A DNA stretch of 64,000 nucleotides from Lelliottia sp. JS-SCA-14 (GCF_035593345.1 NZ_CP141606.1:1364001-1428000), one strand, 5' to 3'; shown: positions 7,728 through 18,336, numbered from the stretch's first letter. Notes: a model not told the origin generated them from the letters alone. A program made the numbers and translations.

Positions 7728-8933
7728 GTGACGGCGCTAACAACGGGAAGTGAAGCCTGGTGGCAGTCCAAAACAGGTCCGGAATGGGTCCGCGAAGGCG
7801 AACAATATCGTGTCACGTTCTGGTGGCGCGATCCGGCAGGGACAGAGCGCACATCGCAAGTACAGCGGGTGTGGATCTACATCACCGGCGTGACCGACCA
7901 CCATCAAAATGCCCGACCACAATCCTTAACCCGCCTTCCCGGCACCGATGTCTGGCAGTGGCAGGGGGAGTTCAGCCCCGAGTGGCGCGGCAGCTACTGT
8001 TTTATCCCCTCCGATAATCCTCAGGATTTCGACGAGATCGTCTTCACCGCCGACGCGCCGGACCGCGTGGCCCTGCGCGAGGGCTGGCGCAAACTGCTGC
8101 CGAAAGCGATTGCCGATCCGCTAAACCGCCAGAGCTGGCGCGGCGGACGCGGCCATCCGGTCTCCGCCCTTGAGATGCCGAATGCGCCGGTGCAGCCGGG
8201 CTGGAATCATCCCGATACGCCACATCTACCGCCGCATTGCATTGAGTGGCACAGCCCGCGGCTGGGGAATTCGCGCCGGGTATGGGTCTTTACCACCGGT
8301 GAGGAAAACCCGGCCGAGCGCCCGCTGGCGATCCTGCTCGACGGGCAGTTCTGGGCAGAAAGCATGCCCGTCTGGCCCGCCCTGACGGCGCTCACCAACG
8401 AGGGGCAGCTGCCGCCTGCGGTCTACGTACTCATCGATGTGATCGACACCGCCCATCGCAGCCGCGAGTTGCCCTGCAATCCCGATTTCTGGCAGGCGGT
8501 GCAGGAAGAGTTACTCCCCCAGATCCACGCCGTAACGCCTTTTAGCTCTCAGCCCGATCGCACGGTCGTCGCCGGGCAAAGCTTCGGCGGTCTGGCGTCT
8601 CTGTACGCCGGTCTCAACTGGCCGCAGCGTTTCGGCTGCGTGCTCAGTCAGTCGGGCTCCTACTGGTGGCCGCACCGCGGCGCGCAGCAGGACGGGCTGC
8701 TCATCGAACAACTCAAAGCGGGTGAAAAATCCGCCCAACACCTTCGCATCGTTCTTGAAGCGGGCCAGCGCGAGCCGCTGATTTTCCGGGCCAATCAGGC
8801 CATTTACGCCCAACTACAACACACACAGCAGTCGATTTTCTGGCGTCAGGTTGACGGCGGACATGATGCGCTTTGCTGGCGTGGCGGGCTGACGCAGGGG
8901 CTTATTACCCTCTGGCAGCCACTCATTCACTAA
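7728..8933 (+). CDS. fes: Enterochelin esterase Fes
   Basis: Fes hydrolyses ferric enterobactin in the cytoplasm so that iron is released. The 401-residue protein has an N-terminal domain (SEAWWQSKTGPEWV...) and a C-terminal alpha/beta-hydrolase domain with nucleophile motif VVAGQSFGGLASLYAG and the histidine motif DGGHDALCWRGG. A GTG start at 7728 is preferred because GAGG lies 8 bp upstream and the protein then begins VTALTTGSEAWW, matching the known start of E. coli Fes. The in-frame ATG at 7689 is less likely. It heads an operon with ybdZ and entF. Confidence 0.95.
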   Translation: MTALTTGSEAWWQSKTGPEWVREGEQYRVTFWWRDPAGTERTSQVQRVWIYITGVTDHHQNARPQSLTRLPGTDVWQWQGEFSPEWRGSYCFIPSDNPQDFDEIVFTADAPDRVALREGWRKLLPKAIADPLNRQSWRGGRGHPVSALEMPNAPVQPGWNHPDTPHLPPHCIEWHSPRLGNSRRVWVFTTGEENPAERPLAILLDGQFWAESMPVWPALTALTNEGQLPPAVYVLIDVIDTAHRSRELPCNPDFWQAVQEELLPQIHAVTPFSSQPDRTVVAGQSFGGLASLYAGLNWPQRFGCVLSQSGSYWWPHRGAQQDGLLIEQLKAGEKSAQHLRIVLEAGQREPLIFRANQAIYAQLQHTQQSIFWRQVDGGHDALCWRGGLTQGLITLWQPLIH

Positions 8934-8969
8934 CGCCAGGCAGGCGATTTTTTTCGACAGGAGTTAGGT

Positions 8970-9182
8970 ATGGAATTCAGTAATCCCTTCGACAATCCGC
9001 AAGGGCTATTCGCCCTTTTGCAAAACGAAAACGGTCAGTACAGCCTGTGGCCCGCCCAGTGCGCGCAGCCTGCGGGCTGGCGACAGGTCTGCGAGCCGCA
9101 GTCCCAGGAAGCCTGCCAGCAGTGGCTTAGCGAAAACTGGCAGACGCTCATCCCGTCTCATTTTGCGGGGGAGAACGCATGA
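8970..9182 (+). CDS. ybdZ: MbtH-like protein YbdZ
   Basis: This 70-residue protein has the MbtH family pattern: FSNPFDNPQGLF..., NENGQYSLWPAQCAQPAGWRQ and the conserved tryptophans. MbtH-like proteins bind NRPS adenylation domains and help them fold and activate amino acids; here the partner is EntF. The gene overlaps entF by 4 bp (ATGA), which fits strict co-production. Confidence 0.95.
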   Translation: MEFSNPFDNPQGLFALLQNENGQYSLWPAQCAQPAGWRQVCEPQSQEACQQWLSENWQTLIPSHFAGENA

Positions 9183-12100
9183 GCGCACATCTTCCTCTGG
9201 TCGCCGCCCAGCCGGGAATCTGGATGGCAGAACAGCTCTCTACCCTGCCAAACGCCTGGAGCGTGGCGCACTACGTTGAACTGAAAGGCGAAATCAACGC
9301 GCCGCTGCTGGCGAAAGCCATCGTCGAAGGCATGATGCAGGCCGACACGCTGCGCACCCGCTTTAGCGAAGACAACGGCGAGGTGTGGCAGTGGATCGAC
9401 GAATCCATGACGCTCGCCGAGCCGAAGCGCGTCGATCTGCGCGACAGCGCCGATCCGCACGCCGCCGCCGTGGCGCTGATGGAGGCCGATCTTGCGCAAA
9501 ACCTGCGCGTCGACAGCGGTCAGCCGCTGGCATTACAGCTCCTGATTCAGGTCGAAGACAATCGCTGGTACTGGTATCAGCGCTATCACCATTTAGTGGT
9601 CGATGGCTTTAGTTTCCCGGCCATTACCCGCCAGATCGCCGCCATTTACGCCGCATGGGCGAAAGGCGAACCGACACCCGCGTCGCCGTTTACGCCGTTT
9701 GCGGAAGTGGTAGAAGAGTATCAGCGCTATCGCGACAGCGAGGCGTATCAGCGCGACGGCGCGTTCTGGGCGGAACAGCGCAAACAGCTCCCGCCGCCGG
9801 TGTCGCTGTCACCCGCGCCGCTGCCGGGCCGCGCCGCGACTACCGATATTTTACGTCTCAAGCTGGTGGCCGATCGCCGCGCGTTTAGTCAGCTGACCGC
9901 CGCCTGCGCGCAGGTGCAACGCACGGATCTGGCCCTCGCGCTGGTGGCCCTGTGGCTGGGCCGCTTAACCGGTCGACTGGACTTCGCGGCGGGCTTTATC
10001 TTCATGCGTCGCATGGGATCGGCGGCGCTCACCGCCACCGGCCCGGTGCTGAACGTCCTGCCGATGGCGGTCAACATCAGCCCGCAGGAGACCTTGCCGG
10101 AGCTGGCCCTGCGCCTGGCGAATCAGCTGAAAAAGATGCGACGTCACCAGCGTTACGACGCCGAGCAGATTGTGCGTGACAGCGGCCGCGCAGCCGGAGA
10201 CGAAGCGCTGTTTGGCCCGGTGCTGAACGTGAAGGTCTTTGATTATCAGCTGGATATCGACGGCGTCGAGGCCATTACGCATACCCTGGCGACCGGCCCG
10301 GTGAACGACCTCGAACTGGCGCTGTTCCCGGACGAGCAGGGCGGGCTGAGCATTGAAATTCTGGCGAACAAACAGCGCTACGATGAAGCGACGCTCACCC
10401 GTCACGTGGCGCGCCTGAACGCGCTGCTGGCGCAGTTTGCCGCCAATCCTGCGCTGCCGTGCGGCGAGGCGGAAACCGTCTCCGAAGCGGAGTATCACCA
10501 GCTGGCGCAGATCAACGACACCGGCGTGATGCTCGAAGCGACTACCCTGAGCGCGCTGGTGGCGGAGCAGGCGCACAAAACGCCGGACGCCCCGGCACTG
10601 GCGGATGCGCACACCGAACTGACCTATCGCCAGATGCGCGAGCAGGTAATCGCTCTGGCAAATCTTCTGCGCGAACGCGGCGTCAAACCCGGCGACAGCG
10701 TGGCGGTGGCACTGCCGCGCTCGGTGTTCCTGACCCTGGCGCTGCACGCGATTGTCGAAGCCGGAGCCGCCTGGCTGCCGCTCGATACGGGTTATCCTGA
10801 CGATCGCCTGCACATGATGCTGGAAGATGCGCGTCCTTCTTTACTCATTACCACCGACGATCAGCTCCCGCGCTTTAGCGACGTGCCGGATCTTACGACC
10901 TTGTGCTACGGCGAACTGCTGCCTGCGCAGGGCAGCGAACCGCTGAATCTCAGCACGCCCGAGCAGACCGCCTACATCATCTTTACCTCCGGCTCGACCG
11001 GGCGCCCGAAAGGGGTGATGGTCGGACAAACCGCCATCGTCAACCGCCTGCTGTGGATGCAAAACCACTATCCGCTGGACGCGCGCGACGTGGTCGCACA
11101 GAAAACGCCGTGCAGTTTTGACGTCTCGGTGTGGGAGTTCTGGTGGCCGTTTATCGCCGGGGCAAAACTGGTGATGGCCGAGCCGGACGCCCATCGCGAT
11201 CCGCTGGCGATGCAGCAGTTCTTCGCCCGCTACGGCGTCACCACCACCCACTTTGTCCCGTCGATGCTGGCGGCGTTTGTCGCCTCCTTAACGCCGGAAA
11301 ACGCCCACTGCTGCACCAGCCTGAAACAGGTGTTTTGTAGCGGGGAAGCGCTGCCGACGGAGCTGTGCCGCGAGTGGGAAGTGCTCACTCACGCGCCGCT
11401 GCACAATTTATATGGCCCGACGGAAGCGGCGGTAGACGTGAGCTGGTATCCGGCCTTCGGCGACGCGCTGGCGGCGGTGTCCGGCAACAGCGTGCCGATT
11501 GGTTTCCCGGTGTGGAATACCGGCCTGCGCATTCTGGACGCAATGATGCGCCCGGTGCCGTTTGGCGTGGCGGGCGATCTCTATCTGACCGGCATTCAGC
11601 TGGCGCAGGGGTATCTGGGCCGACCGGATCTGACCGCCAGCCGCTTTATCGCCGATCCTTTTGCACCGGGCGAACGCATGTATCGCACCGGTGACGTCGC
11701 CCGCTGGCTGGACAACGGTGCGGTGGAGTATCTCGGGCGCAGCGACGATCAGCTGAAAATTCGCGGTCAGCGCATAGAGCTCGGCGAAATCGACCGCGCG
11801 ATGCAGGGGCTGCCTGACGTGGCACAGGCGGTGGCACATGCCTGTGTCTTCAATCAGGCAGCAGCAACCGGCGGCGATGCGCGCCAGCTGGTGGGCTACG
11901 TGGTGTCGGACTCCGGTTTACCGCTGGATCGCGATGCGCTGCTCGACGCCCTGAAAGCGCAGCTTCCGCCGCATATGGTGCCGGTGGTGCTGCTGCAAAT
12001 CAGCGAACTGCCGCTGAGCGCCAACGGCAAACTGGATCGCAAAGCGCTGCCGCTGCCTATACTTTCCAGCAAAGCCTCGGGCCGCGCGCCGGAGACGGAG

Positions 12101-13054
12101 ACCGAAATCGCGGTGGCGCAGGCGTTCTCGGCGCTGCTCGGCTGCGAGGTGAACGACATCGAAGCGGATTTCTTCGCCCTCGGCGGCCACTCGCTGCTGG
12201 CGATGCGCCTCGCGGCGCAGCTTAGCCGCGCGTTCTCCCGCAAAGTCACGCCGGGGCAGATCATGGTCGCTTCGACGGTTAATCAGCTGAGCACGCTGCT
12301 GGAGTCTTCAATGAGCGACGAACAGGCGCAGCGTCTCGGCTACGAAGCGATCCTCCCCCTGCGTCAAAGCAACGGACCGACGCTGTTCTGCTTCCATCCG
12401 GCGTCCGGTTTTGCCTGGCAGTTCAGCGTGCTGGCGCGCTATCTCAGCCCGCGCTGGTCGATTACCGGGATTCAGTCTCCTCGCCCGCAAGGCCCGATGG
12501 CGCAGGGCGCGACGCTGGATGCGGTGATCGAGCATCATCTGCGCACCCTGCGCGCGCAGCAGGCGCAGGGGCCGTACTATCTGTTTGGCTATTCGCTTGG
12601 CGGGACCTTAGCGCAGGGCATCGCCGCGCGGCTGCGCGAGCAGGGTGAAGAGGTTGCGTTCCTCGGCCTGCTGGATACCTGGCCGCCGGAGACGCAAAAC
12701 TGGGCGGAAAAAGAGGCCAACGGGCTGGACCCGGAAGTGCTGGCGGAGATCGAACGCGAGCGCGAAGCTTTTATGGCGGCCCAGCAGGGGCAGGCGTCAG
12801 GCGAACTGTTTACCGCCATCGAAGGGAACTACGCCGATGCGGTGCGCCTGCTGACCACGGCGCACAGCTCGCGGTTTGACGGCAAAGCGATGCTGTTCGT
12901 CGCCGAACGCACGCGAACCATGGACCCGCATCAGGCGTGGGCCCCGTGGGTGAGTGAGTTAGAGGTCTATTCTCAGGATTGTGCCCACGTGGACATTATT
13001 TCGCCGCAGGCGTTCGAGCAGATTGGGCCGGTGTTGAAGGGGATTTTGGGGTAA
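9179..13054 (+). CDS. entF: Enterobactin synthase component F (NRPS)
   Basis: EntF activates L-serine, joins it to 2,3-dihydroxybenzoate carried by EntB, and cyclises three units into enterobactin. The 1291 residues follow C-A-T-TE order. The condensation domain has HHLVVDG (about 135-141). The adenylation domain has FTSGSTGRPKGVMV (about 600) and YRTGDVARW. The carrier domain has LGGHSLLAMRL, with phosphopantetheine serine near residue 1004. The thioesterase has FGYSLGGTLAQ, with nucleophile near residue 1138. Length agrees with E. coli EntF. It is coupled to ybdZ upstream and followed by a REP-type repeat rather than by fepE as in E. coli. Confidence 0.97.
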   Translation: MSAHLPLVAAQPGIWMAEQLSTLPNAWSVAHYVELKGEINAPLLAKAIVEGMMQADTLRTRFSEDNGEVWQWIDESMTLAEPKRVDLRDSADPHAAAVALMEADLAQNLRVDSGQPLALQLLIQVEDNRWYWYQRYHHLVVDGFSFPAITRQIAAIYAAWAKGEPTPASPFTPFAEVVEEYQRYRDSEAYQRDGAFWAEQRKQLPPPVSLSPAPLPGRAATTDILRLKLVADRRAFSQLTAACAQVQRTDLALALVALWLGRLTGRLDFAAGFIFMRRMGSAALTATGPVLNVLPMAVNISPQETLPELALRLANQLKKMRRHQRYDAEQIVRDSGRAAGDEALFGPVLNVKVFDYQLDIDGVEAITHTLATGPVNDLELALFPDEQGGLSIEILANKQRYDEATLTRHVARLNALLAQFAANPALPCGEAETVSEAEYHQLAQINDTGVMLEATTLSALVAEQAHKTPDAPALADAHTELTYRQMREQVIALANLLRERGVKPGDSVAVALPRSVFLTLALHAIVEAGAAWLPLDTGYPDDRLHMMLEDARPSLLITTDDQLPRFSDVPDLTTLCYGELLPAQGSEPLNLSTPEQTAYIIFTSGSTGRPKGVMVGQTAIVNRLLWMQNHYPLDARDVVAQKTPCSFDVSVWEFWWPFIAGAKLVMAEPDAHRDPLAMQQFFARYGVTTTHFVPSMLAAFVASLTPENAHCCTSLKQVFCSGEALPTELCREWEVLTHAPLHNLYGPTEAAVDVSWYPAFGDALAAVSGNSVPIGFPVWNTGLRILDAMMRPVPFGVAGDLYLTGIQLAQGYLGRPDLTASRFIADPFAPGERMYRTGDVARWLDNGAVEYLGRSDDQLKIRGQRIELGEIDRAMQGLPDVAQAVAHACVFNQAAATGGDARQLVGYVVSDSGLPLDRDALLDALKAQLPPHMVPVVLLQISELPLSANGKLDRKALPLPILSSKASGRAPETETEIAVAQAFSALLGCEVNDIEADFFALGGHSLLAMRLAAQLSRAFSRKVTPGQIMVASTVNQLSTLLESSMSDEQAQRLGYEAILPLRQSNGPTLFCFHPASGFAWQFSVLARYLSPRWSITGIQSPRPQGPMAQGATLDAVIEHHLRTLRAQQAQGPYYLFGYSLGGTLAQGIAARLREQGEEVAFLGLLDTWPPETQNWAEKEANGLDPEVLAEIEREREAFMAAQQGQASGELFTAIEGNYADAVRLLTTAHSSRFDGKAMLFVAERTRTMDPHQAWAPWVSELEVYSQDCAHVDIISPQAFEQIGPVLKGILG

Positions 13055-13062
13055 CGTCAAAA

Positions 13063-13138
13063 GCGCCGGGTGGCGGCTACGCCTTACCCGGCCTACAGGT
13101 GTTTTCGTAGGCCCGGTAAGCGAAGCGCCACCGGGCAA
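13063..13138. repeat. REP/BIME-type palindromic pair
   Basis: Two inverted units share the core GGTGGCGGCTACGCCTTACC...GGCCTAC and are separated by a short spacer. They lie between convergent entF and fepC. The same family recurs in many gaps of this window. Confidence 0.8.
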
Positions 13139-13933
13139 TTAGCGCCTGCCCAACGGCACCACCAGCGGCGTTCCCGCCACCGGATCGTCAATAATCATGC
13201 AGCGCATCCCGTAGATCCGCTCGATAAGCTCAGGCGTCACGATCTCCTTCGGCGCGCCTTCCGCCACAATCTTCCCGTCGCGCAGCGCGATCAGATGCGT
13301 GGCATATCGGCACGCCTGATTCAGATCGTGCAGCACCGCCGCCAGCGTATAGCCCTGGGTGCGGTTCAGATCGCTCAATAATTCCAGCAGATCAATCTGA
13401 TGGCTGATATCCAGCCAGGTCGTCGGCTCGTCGAGCAGCATGATCGCTGTCTCCTGCGCCAGCACCATCGCAATCCACGCGCGCTGTCGCTGGCCGCCGG
13501 AGAGGGTATCGACGCTTTGCCTTGCCAGATCGGTGATCCCCGTGGCCTGCATCGCGCGGGCCACAGCCTCTTCGTCCTCTTTCCGCCAGCGGGTAAACAG
13601 CGGCTGATGCGGGTAACGCCCGCGCGCCACCAGCTCCTGCACGGTGATATCCCCCGGCGTGGTGGCGTTTTGCGCCAGCAGCCCAATCCGGCGCGCCACC
13701 TCTTTGCTGGCGTAACTCTGGATCTGCTCCCCGTCGAGAAACACGCTGCCGTGCTGGGGCGTCATCAGACGGCTCAGAGTGCGCAGCAGGGTCGATTTTC
13801 CGCAGCCGTTCGGGCCGATGATCGCCGTGAAATGGCCGTCGGGAATCGACACGGTCAGCTCGTCGACCACGATTTTTTTACCGTAGCCGAGGGTCAGTTT
13901 TTCGCCGCGCAAGCGGGACGTCATGGCATTCAT
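13139..13933 (-). CDS. fepC: Ferric enterobactin ABC transporter ATP-binding protein FepC
   Basis: FepC is the cytoplasmic ATPase of the FepBCDG importer. The 264-residue protein has Walker A GPNGCGKST, signature LSGGQRQRAW, Walker B IMLLDEPTTWLD and the switch histidine in AVLHDLNQA. The start at 13933 overlaps the fepG stop as ATGA and gives the same length before the LRGE motif as E. coli FepC. A second ATG lies three codons later. Confidence 0.96.
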   Translation of the reverse strand: MNAMTSRLRGEKLTLGYGKKIVVDELTVSIPDGHFTAIIGPNGCGKSTLLRTLSRLMTPQHGSVFLDGEQIQSYASKEVARRIGLLAQNATTPGDITVQELVARGRYPHQPLFTRWRKEDEEAVARAMQATGITDLARQSVDTLSGGQRQRAWIAMVLAQETAIMLLDEPTTWLDISHQIDLLELLSDLNRTQGYTLAAVLHDLNQACRYATHLIALRDGKIVAEGAPKEIVTPELIERIYGMRCMIIDDPVAGTPLVVPLGRR

Positions 13934-14922
13934 TTCTTGCGGGACTCCTGGACTAACAAGACGATGAGGTAAATCCCGCCAAGGCTGACGGTCACCACAC
14001 CCACCGGAAGTTGATAAGGCATAAAGAGCTGTTGAGCGCAGAGATCGGCGGCCAGCAAAAGCAGCGCGCCGCACAGGGCCGACTGGGTCAGGCCCCAGCG
14101 CGCGGTGCCGCTGATGCGTCGCGCGATGTGCGGCGCGACCAGGGCAATAAACGAAATCGGCCCGGCGATAGCGGTGGAGGCGGCGGTTAACACCACCGCG
14201 ACCAGCATCAGCGTCAGGCGCGAACGCTCAACGCTCACGCCGAGCGCGCAGGCGCTGTCGTCGCCCATCTCCAGCAGGCGCATTCTGCGCACCAGCAGCC
14301 AGGCGCAGAGCATCATCAGAGCGATAATCGGCGTGGCGGGCAGGGTTTTGGCCCACGTCAGGCCGTTCAGTGAACCCGCATTCCACAGCCCGGCGGAAAG
14401 GGACGTCTCTAACGAGGCGTGCAGCAGAAGCCAGGTATTAAACGCCATCAGCATGGCGCGAATGCCGATGCCGATAATGATCAGGCGGAAGGTTTCGATG
14501 CCGTTGCGCCAGGCGAGCAGCCAGACGACGAGCGACGTCAAAATCCCGCCCGCCATCGCTGCAAAAGCAATCGCCGTGAGATGCTGGCCAAACAGCACCA
14601 TCGCCACCAGCACGCCGCTCCACGCCCCGGTGTTGAAGCCCATCACGTCCGGGCTGCCGAGCGGGTTGCGCAGCAGTGACTGGAAAATCGCGCCGCTCAC
14701 GCCGAGCGCCGCGCCGACCAGAATCGCCATCACCACGCGCGGCAAGCGCCACTCAGTCACCACCATGGTGATATTGCGCGGCGCGCTGCCGGTGAGGGCG
14801 TTAAAGACCTGGCTGAAATCGAGGGGCACCGCGCCGCTGCGCAGGCTCCAGACCGCAATCAGCAGACTGGCGGCGAGCAGCAGCAGGCAGGAGAAAACTA
14901 AGCGTCGGGACGGGGCCATCAC
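13930..14922 (-). CDS. fepG: Ferric enterobactin permease FepG
   Basis: FepG is one of two inner-membrane permease subunits. The 330 residues are highly hydrophobic, with about nine or ten membrane helices, and carry the FecCD-family motifs GAALGVSGAIFQSLLRNPLG (early) and GPISFIALVAPHIARR (the loop contacting FepC). It overlaps fepD upstream and fepC downstream by 4 bp each, so the three subunits are translationally coupled. Confidence 0.96.
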   Translation of the reverse strand: MMAPSRRLVFSCLLLLAASLLIAVWSLRSGAVPLDFSQVFNALTGSAPRNITMVVTEWRLPRVVMAILVGAALGVSGAIFQSLLRNPLGSPDVMGFNTGAWSGVLVAMVLFGQHLTAIAFAAMAGGILTSLVVWLLAWRNGIETFRLIIIGIGIRAMLMAFNTWLLLHASLETSLSAGLWNAGSLNGLTWAKTLPATPIIALMMLCAWLLVRRMRLLEMGDDSACALGVSVERSRLTLMLVAVVLTAASTAIAGPISFIALVAPHIARRISGTARWGLTQSALCGALLLLAADLCAQQLFMPYQLPVGVVTVSLGGIYLIVLLVQESRKK

Positions 14923-15923
14923 AGGGCACCTCCGCGCTGGCGACGTACCAGGAAGATCAGCACCGGCGCGCCGATAAAGGCGCTAACCACCGAGACGCGC
15001 AGTTCACCCGGCACCAGCACGCGCCCGATGATATCGGCAAACAATAGCAGTGTTGGGGTGGCGAGCAGCGTGACCGGCAGGGACCAGCGGTGATCGGACC
15101 CGACAATCCAGCGCGCCATGTGCGGCATCATCAGGCCGATAAACGCAATCGGACCGACGACGGCGGTGGCGCTGCCGCACAGCACGGTGATCGCCAGTAA
15201 ACCCATCAGCTGCGTGCGTGCGACGCGGCTGCCGAGCGCGGTGGCGGTGTCCGTTCCGAGGCTCAGGCTGTTCAGCGCCCGGCTGGAAAAGAGCGCCACG
15301 GCGGCGGCGATCAGCACCGGAATAGTGACGACTTTCAGGGTTTGCAGCGTGCGGATATCCAGCGAACCGGCCTGCCAGAAGCGCAGCTGATCCCAGACGT
15401 CCGGGTTGAGCAGGGCGATGCCGGAGGATAAGCCTTCGAGCACCGCGCCGAGCGCCACGCCCGCCAGGGTCAGACGCACGGGGCTGAGCTGTCCGCCGCC
15501 CTGGCTGCCGGTAAAGGCCACCAGCAGCGCCGCGGCCAGCGCGCCGCAGAAGGCCATCAGCAGTTGTTCCGTGGGGGAGGAAAAACCAAACAGCGCCGCG
15601 CCGAGAACAATGGCAAAACTGGCACCGGCGTTAACACCGAGAATACCGGGGTCGGCGAGGGGGTTGCGGGTCAGGGTTTGCATCAGCGCCCCGGCGAGGC
15701 CGAGCGCGGCACCGGCCAGCAGCCCGGCAAGGGTGCGCGGCAGTCGGGCGTCGAGCACAATAATGCAGTCTGCGCTCTGGCAGGTGCCGGACAGGGCATC
15801 GACGATCGTGGACGCGGGCAGCGGTTTCGCGCCGACCAGCAGGCTGAGTGCCACAGCAAGAAATAGCAGTATCAATAACACGGGCACGGCAGTGGCGCGC
15901 ACCGTCAAAGGGGAAGACGACAT
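14919..15923 (-). CDS. fepD: Ferric enterobactin permease FepD
   Basis: FepD pairs with FepG in the inner membrane. The 334 residues contain the FecCD motifs GAALGLAGALMQTLTRNPLADPG and GPIAFIGLMMPHMARW and about ten membrane helices. The start at 15923 (MSSSPLTVRA) is chosen because GGA lies 7 bp upstream and the length matches E. coli FepD; an ATG at 15935 would add four residues. It is first gene of fepDGC, transcribed away from entS. Confidence 0.95.
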   Translation of the reverse strand: MSSSPLTVRATAVPVLLILLFLAVALSLLVGAKPLPASTIVDALSGTCQSADCIIVLDARLPRTLAGLLAGAALGLAGALMQTLTRNPLADPGILGVNAGASFAIVLGAALFGFSSPTEQLLMAFCGALAAALLVAFTGSQGGGQLSPVRLTLAGVALGAVLEGLSSGIALLNPDVWDQLRFWQAGSLDIRTLQTLKVVTIPVLIAAAVALFSSRALNSLSLGTDTATALGSRVARTQLMGLLAITVLCGSATAVVGPIAFIGLMMPHMARWIVGSDHRWSLPVTLLATPTLLLFADIIGRVLVPGELRVSVVSAFIGAPVLIFLVRRQRGGAL

Positions 15924-15940
15924 AGCAACATCCATGATTT

Positions 15941-15959
15941 GATAATGATAGTAATTATC
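15941..15959. promoter_or_regulatory. Fur box between fepD and entS
   Basis: GATAATGATAGTAATTATC lies in the divergent promoter region and is very close to the 19-bp Fur consensus GATAATGATAATCATTATC. It would let iron-loaded Fur repress both fepDGC and entS. Confidence 0.85.
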
Positions 15960-16034
15960 GTTATCTATCTTATTTGGCTATGTTAGCATGTGCCGCCATG
16001 GAATTGGTAGAAAGTTAGATTTGAAGGCATTGTT

Positions 16035-17270
16035 ATGACTAAACAATCCTGGCTGCTCAACCTCAGCCTGCTCAGGACCCACCCGGCGTTTCGCGCGGTA
16101 TTTATCGCCCGTTTTATCTCCATTTTATCCCTCGGCCTCTTGGGCGTTGCCGTCCCGGTACAGATCCAGGCCATGACGAACTCCAGCTGGCTGGTCGGTC
16201 TTTCCGTCACCCTGACGGGCAGCGCGATGTTTATCGGCCTGATGGTCGGCGGCGTGCTGGCGGACCGCTACGAGCGCAAAAAGCTGATCCTGCTGGCGCG
16301 CGGCACCTGCGGCGTGGGCTTCGTCGGGCTATGCCTGAACGCCATGCTGCCGGAGCCGTCGCTTGTCGCGATCTATGCGCTCGGTTTGTGGGACGGTTTC
16401 TTTGCCTCGCTGGGCGTAACGGCGCTGCTGGCGGCTACGCCTGCGCTGGTCGGGCGTGAGAATCTGATGCAGGCCGGGGCGATCACCATGCTCACCGTGC
16501 GTCTGGGGTCGGTCATTTCCCCGATGGTCGGCGGCCTGCTGCTGGCGACCGGGAACGTGGCCTGGAACTACGGCCTGGCGGCGGCGGGGACTTTTATCAC
16601 CACGCTCACCCTGCTGCGTCTGCCGCTGCTGCCCCCTCCGCCGCAGCCGCGCGAGCATCCGCTGAAATCCCTGATGGCGGCGATCCGTTTTCTCTTCAGC
16701 AATCCGTTGATCGGCGGCATTGCGCTGCTGGGCGGGCTGCTGACGATGGCGAGCGCGGTGCGCGTGCTTTACCCGGCGCTGGCGCTGGAGTGGCAGATGA
16801 GCGCCTCGCAGATTGGCCTGCTGTACGCGGCGATCCCGCTCGGCGCGGCGTTTGGCGCGCTGACCAGCGGTAACCTGGCGCAGAGTGCGCGTCCGGGGCT
16901 GATTATGCTTTCGGCCACGCTGGCGTCCTTTGTCGCTATCGGCTTCTTCAGCCTGATGCCGTTCTGGGCGCTGGGCGTGGTGTGTCTGGCGCTGTTTGGC
17001 TGGCTGAGCGCCATCAGTTCTCTGCTGCAATACACCCTGATTCAGACCCAGACGCCGGAAGGGATGCTCGGGCGGATCAACGGCCTGTGGACCGCGCAGA
17101 ACGTGACGGGCGATGCGATTGGCGCGGCGATTTTAGGCGGGCTGGGGGTGATCATGACCCCGGTGGCGTCGGCGAGCAGCAGCGGGTTTGTATTAGCCAT
17201 CATCGGGGTGATTTTGTTGATGACGTTGGCGGAGTTGCGCCGGTTCCGTCAGGAGCCCGCCACGGTTTAA
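16035..17270 (+). CDS. entS: Enterobactin exporter EntS
   Basis: EntS is the inner-membrane major-facilitator pump that moves new enterobactin from cytoplasm to periplasm. The 411 residues form about twelve helices. The family loop [19 protein letters not shown] follows helix 2, and [20 protein letters not shown] is also typical. It starts with [20 protein letters not shown], matching the E. coli N-terminus. It is divergent from fepD across a strong Fur box. Confidence 0.96.
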   Translation: MTKQSWLLNLSLLRTHPAFRAVFIARFISILSLGLLGVAVPVQIQAMTNSSWLVGLSVTLTGSAMFIGLMVGGVLADRYERKKLILLARGTCGVGFVGLCLNAMLPEPSLVAIYALGLWDGFFASLGVTALLAATPALVGRENLMQAGAITMLTVRLGSVISPMVGGLLLATGNVAWNYGLAAAGTFITTLTLLRLPLLPPPPQPREHPLKSLMAAIRFLFSNPLIGGIALLGGLLTMASAVRVLYPALALEWQMSASQIGLLYAAIPLGAAFGALTSGNLAQSARPGLIMLSATLASFVAIGFFSLMPFWALGVVCLALFGWLSAISSLLQYTLIQTQTPEGMLGRINGLWTAQNVTGDAIGAAILGGLGVIMTPVASASSSGFVLAIIGVILLMTLAELRRFRQEPATV

Positions 17271-17280
17271 ACCGGTGGAC

Positions 17281-17370
17281 ATTGCCGGGTGGCGGCTTCG
17301 CCTTACCCGGCCTACAAAACCCGTAACGACACGAAACGTAGGCCCGGTAAGGCGTAGCCGCCACCGGGCG
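17281..17370. repeat. REP/BIME-type palindromic pair
   Basis: Two inverted GGTGGCGGCTTCGCCTTACC-type units face each other between convergent entS and fepB. Confidence 0.8.
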
Positions 17371-17376
17371 CAGCGG

Positions 17377-18336
17377 TTATCCAAACACCGCACTCAGCCT
17401 CTGCAACACCAGCATCGCACTGTAATAATCCAGCCGGAATGTCTCCGTCCCGAGCGCCCAGACGCGTTTGTTTTCGACAGACGGCAGGTGCGCCAGCAGC
17501 GGATTCGCGTAAATCGCATCGACATCCTTCTGGTCGCCCGCAAACAGGAACAACCCTTGCCCGTTCAGACCCGTCGCCAGATTTTCCCCCCCGAGCTGGA
17601 TGATGTCGTGGCGTTTCCCCTGGCTTTTTGACGTCGTCAGCCCGGCAGGTAAATCAGCCAGCTGGAAACCGAGCTGCTGCAGGAATTTGCCCTGCGCGGA
17701 TTCGGGCGTCCACAGGTTCGCGCTGTGCGCCGCGGCGGTGTAAACGATAGCGTTGACCGGCTGCGGCGGCAGCTTCATCTGCTGTTTCACCTGCGCGAGC
17801 TGCTTATCGAATTCGGCGATGCGCGCGGTGGCCTGCTTCTCCTGCCCGGTGATGGTCCCGAGCTGGGTCAGCAATGTCTGCCAGCTTTTGTCGTCGTAAT
17901 TAATGACCAGCGTCGGGGCGATAGCCGACAGCTGATCGTACAGCGCCAGCGCCGAATCACCGCCGGTGGCGCTAATCAGAATCAGATCCGGCATTTGTGC
18001 GGCCACGGCTTCGGCGCTCGGTTCGCCGATATAAAGGCGGCTCAGTTTGCGCGTTTTCGCGATATCGCCCCACTGGCGCATAAAGCCCTGCGCATCCGCC
18101 ACGCGGTTGTTCGGCGTGGTTGCGCCGCTGGCAATGACCGGCGCGTCAATCGCCAGCAGGGAGCCGGTGAGGGTCACGCTGGTGGAGACAATGCGCGTCG
18201 GTTTGCTCTCAAGGGTGTGGGTACCCTGGCTGTCGCTCACCTGACGCGGCCAGTCGGCGGCGGTGGCTGAGGTTAGTCCTAAAACAAAAAGTCCTGCTAA
18301 AAGCAGGGCGTTACGACAAACAGCGGGGAGTTTCAC
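17377..18336 (-). CDS. fepB: Ferric enterobactin periplasmic binding protein FepB
   Basis: FepB carries ferric enterobactin from FepA to the FepDG permease. The 319-residue precursor has a signal peptide ending near TSATAA and a type III (FecB/BtuF-like) binding fold: an N-lobe with [20 protein letters not shown], a connecting helix, and a C-lobe. The length equals E. coli FepB within a residue. It is divergent from entC with about 190 bp between them, long enough for an extended leader as known in E. coli. Confidence 0.95.
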   Translation of the reverse strand: MKLPAVCRNALLLAGLFVLGLTSATAADWPRQVSDSQGTHTLESKPTRIVSTSVTLTGSLLAIDAPVIASGATTPNNRVADAQGFMRQWGDIAKTRKLSRLYIGEPSAEAVAAQMPDLILISATGGDSALALYDQLSAIAPTLVINYDDKSWQTLLTQLGTITGQEKQATARIAEFDKQLAQVKQQMKLPPQPVNAIVYTAAAHSANLWTPESAQGKFLQQLGFQLADLPAGLTTSKSQGKRHDIIQLGGENLATGLNGQGLFLFAGDQKDVDAIYANPLLAHLPSVENKRVWALGTETFRLDYYSAMLVLQRLSAVFG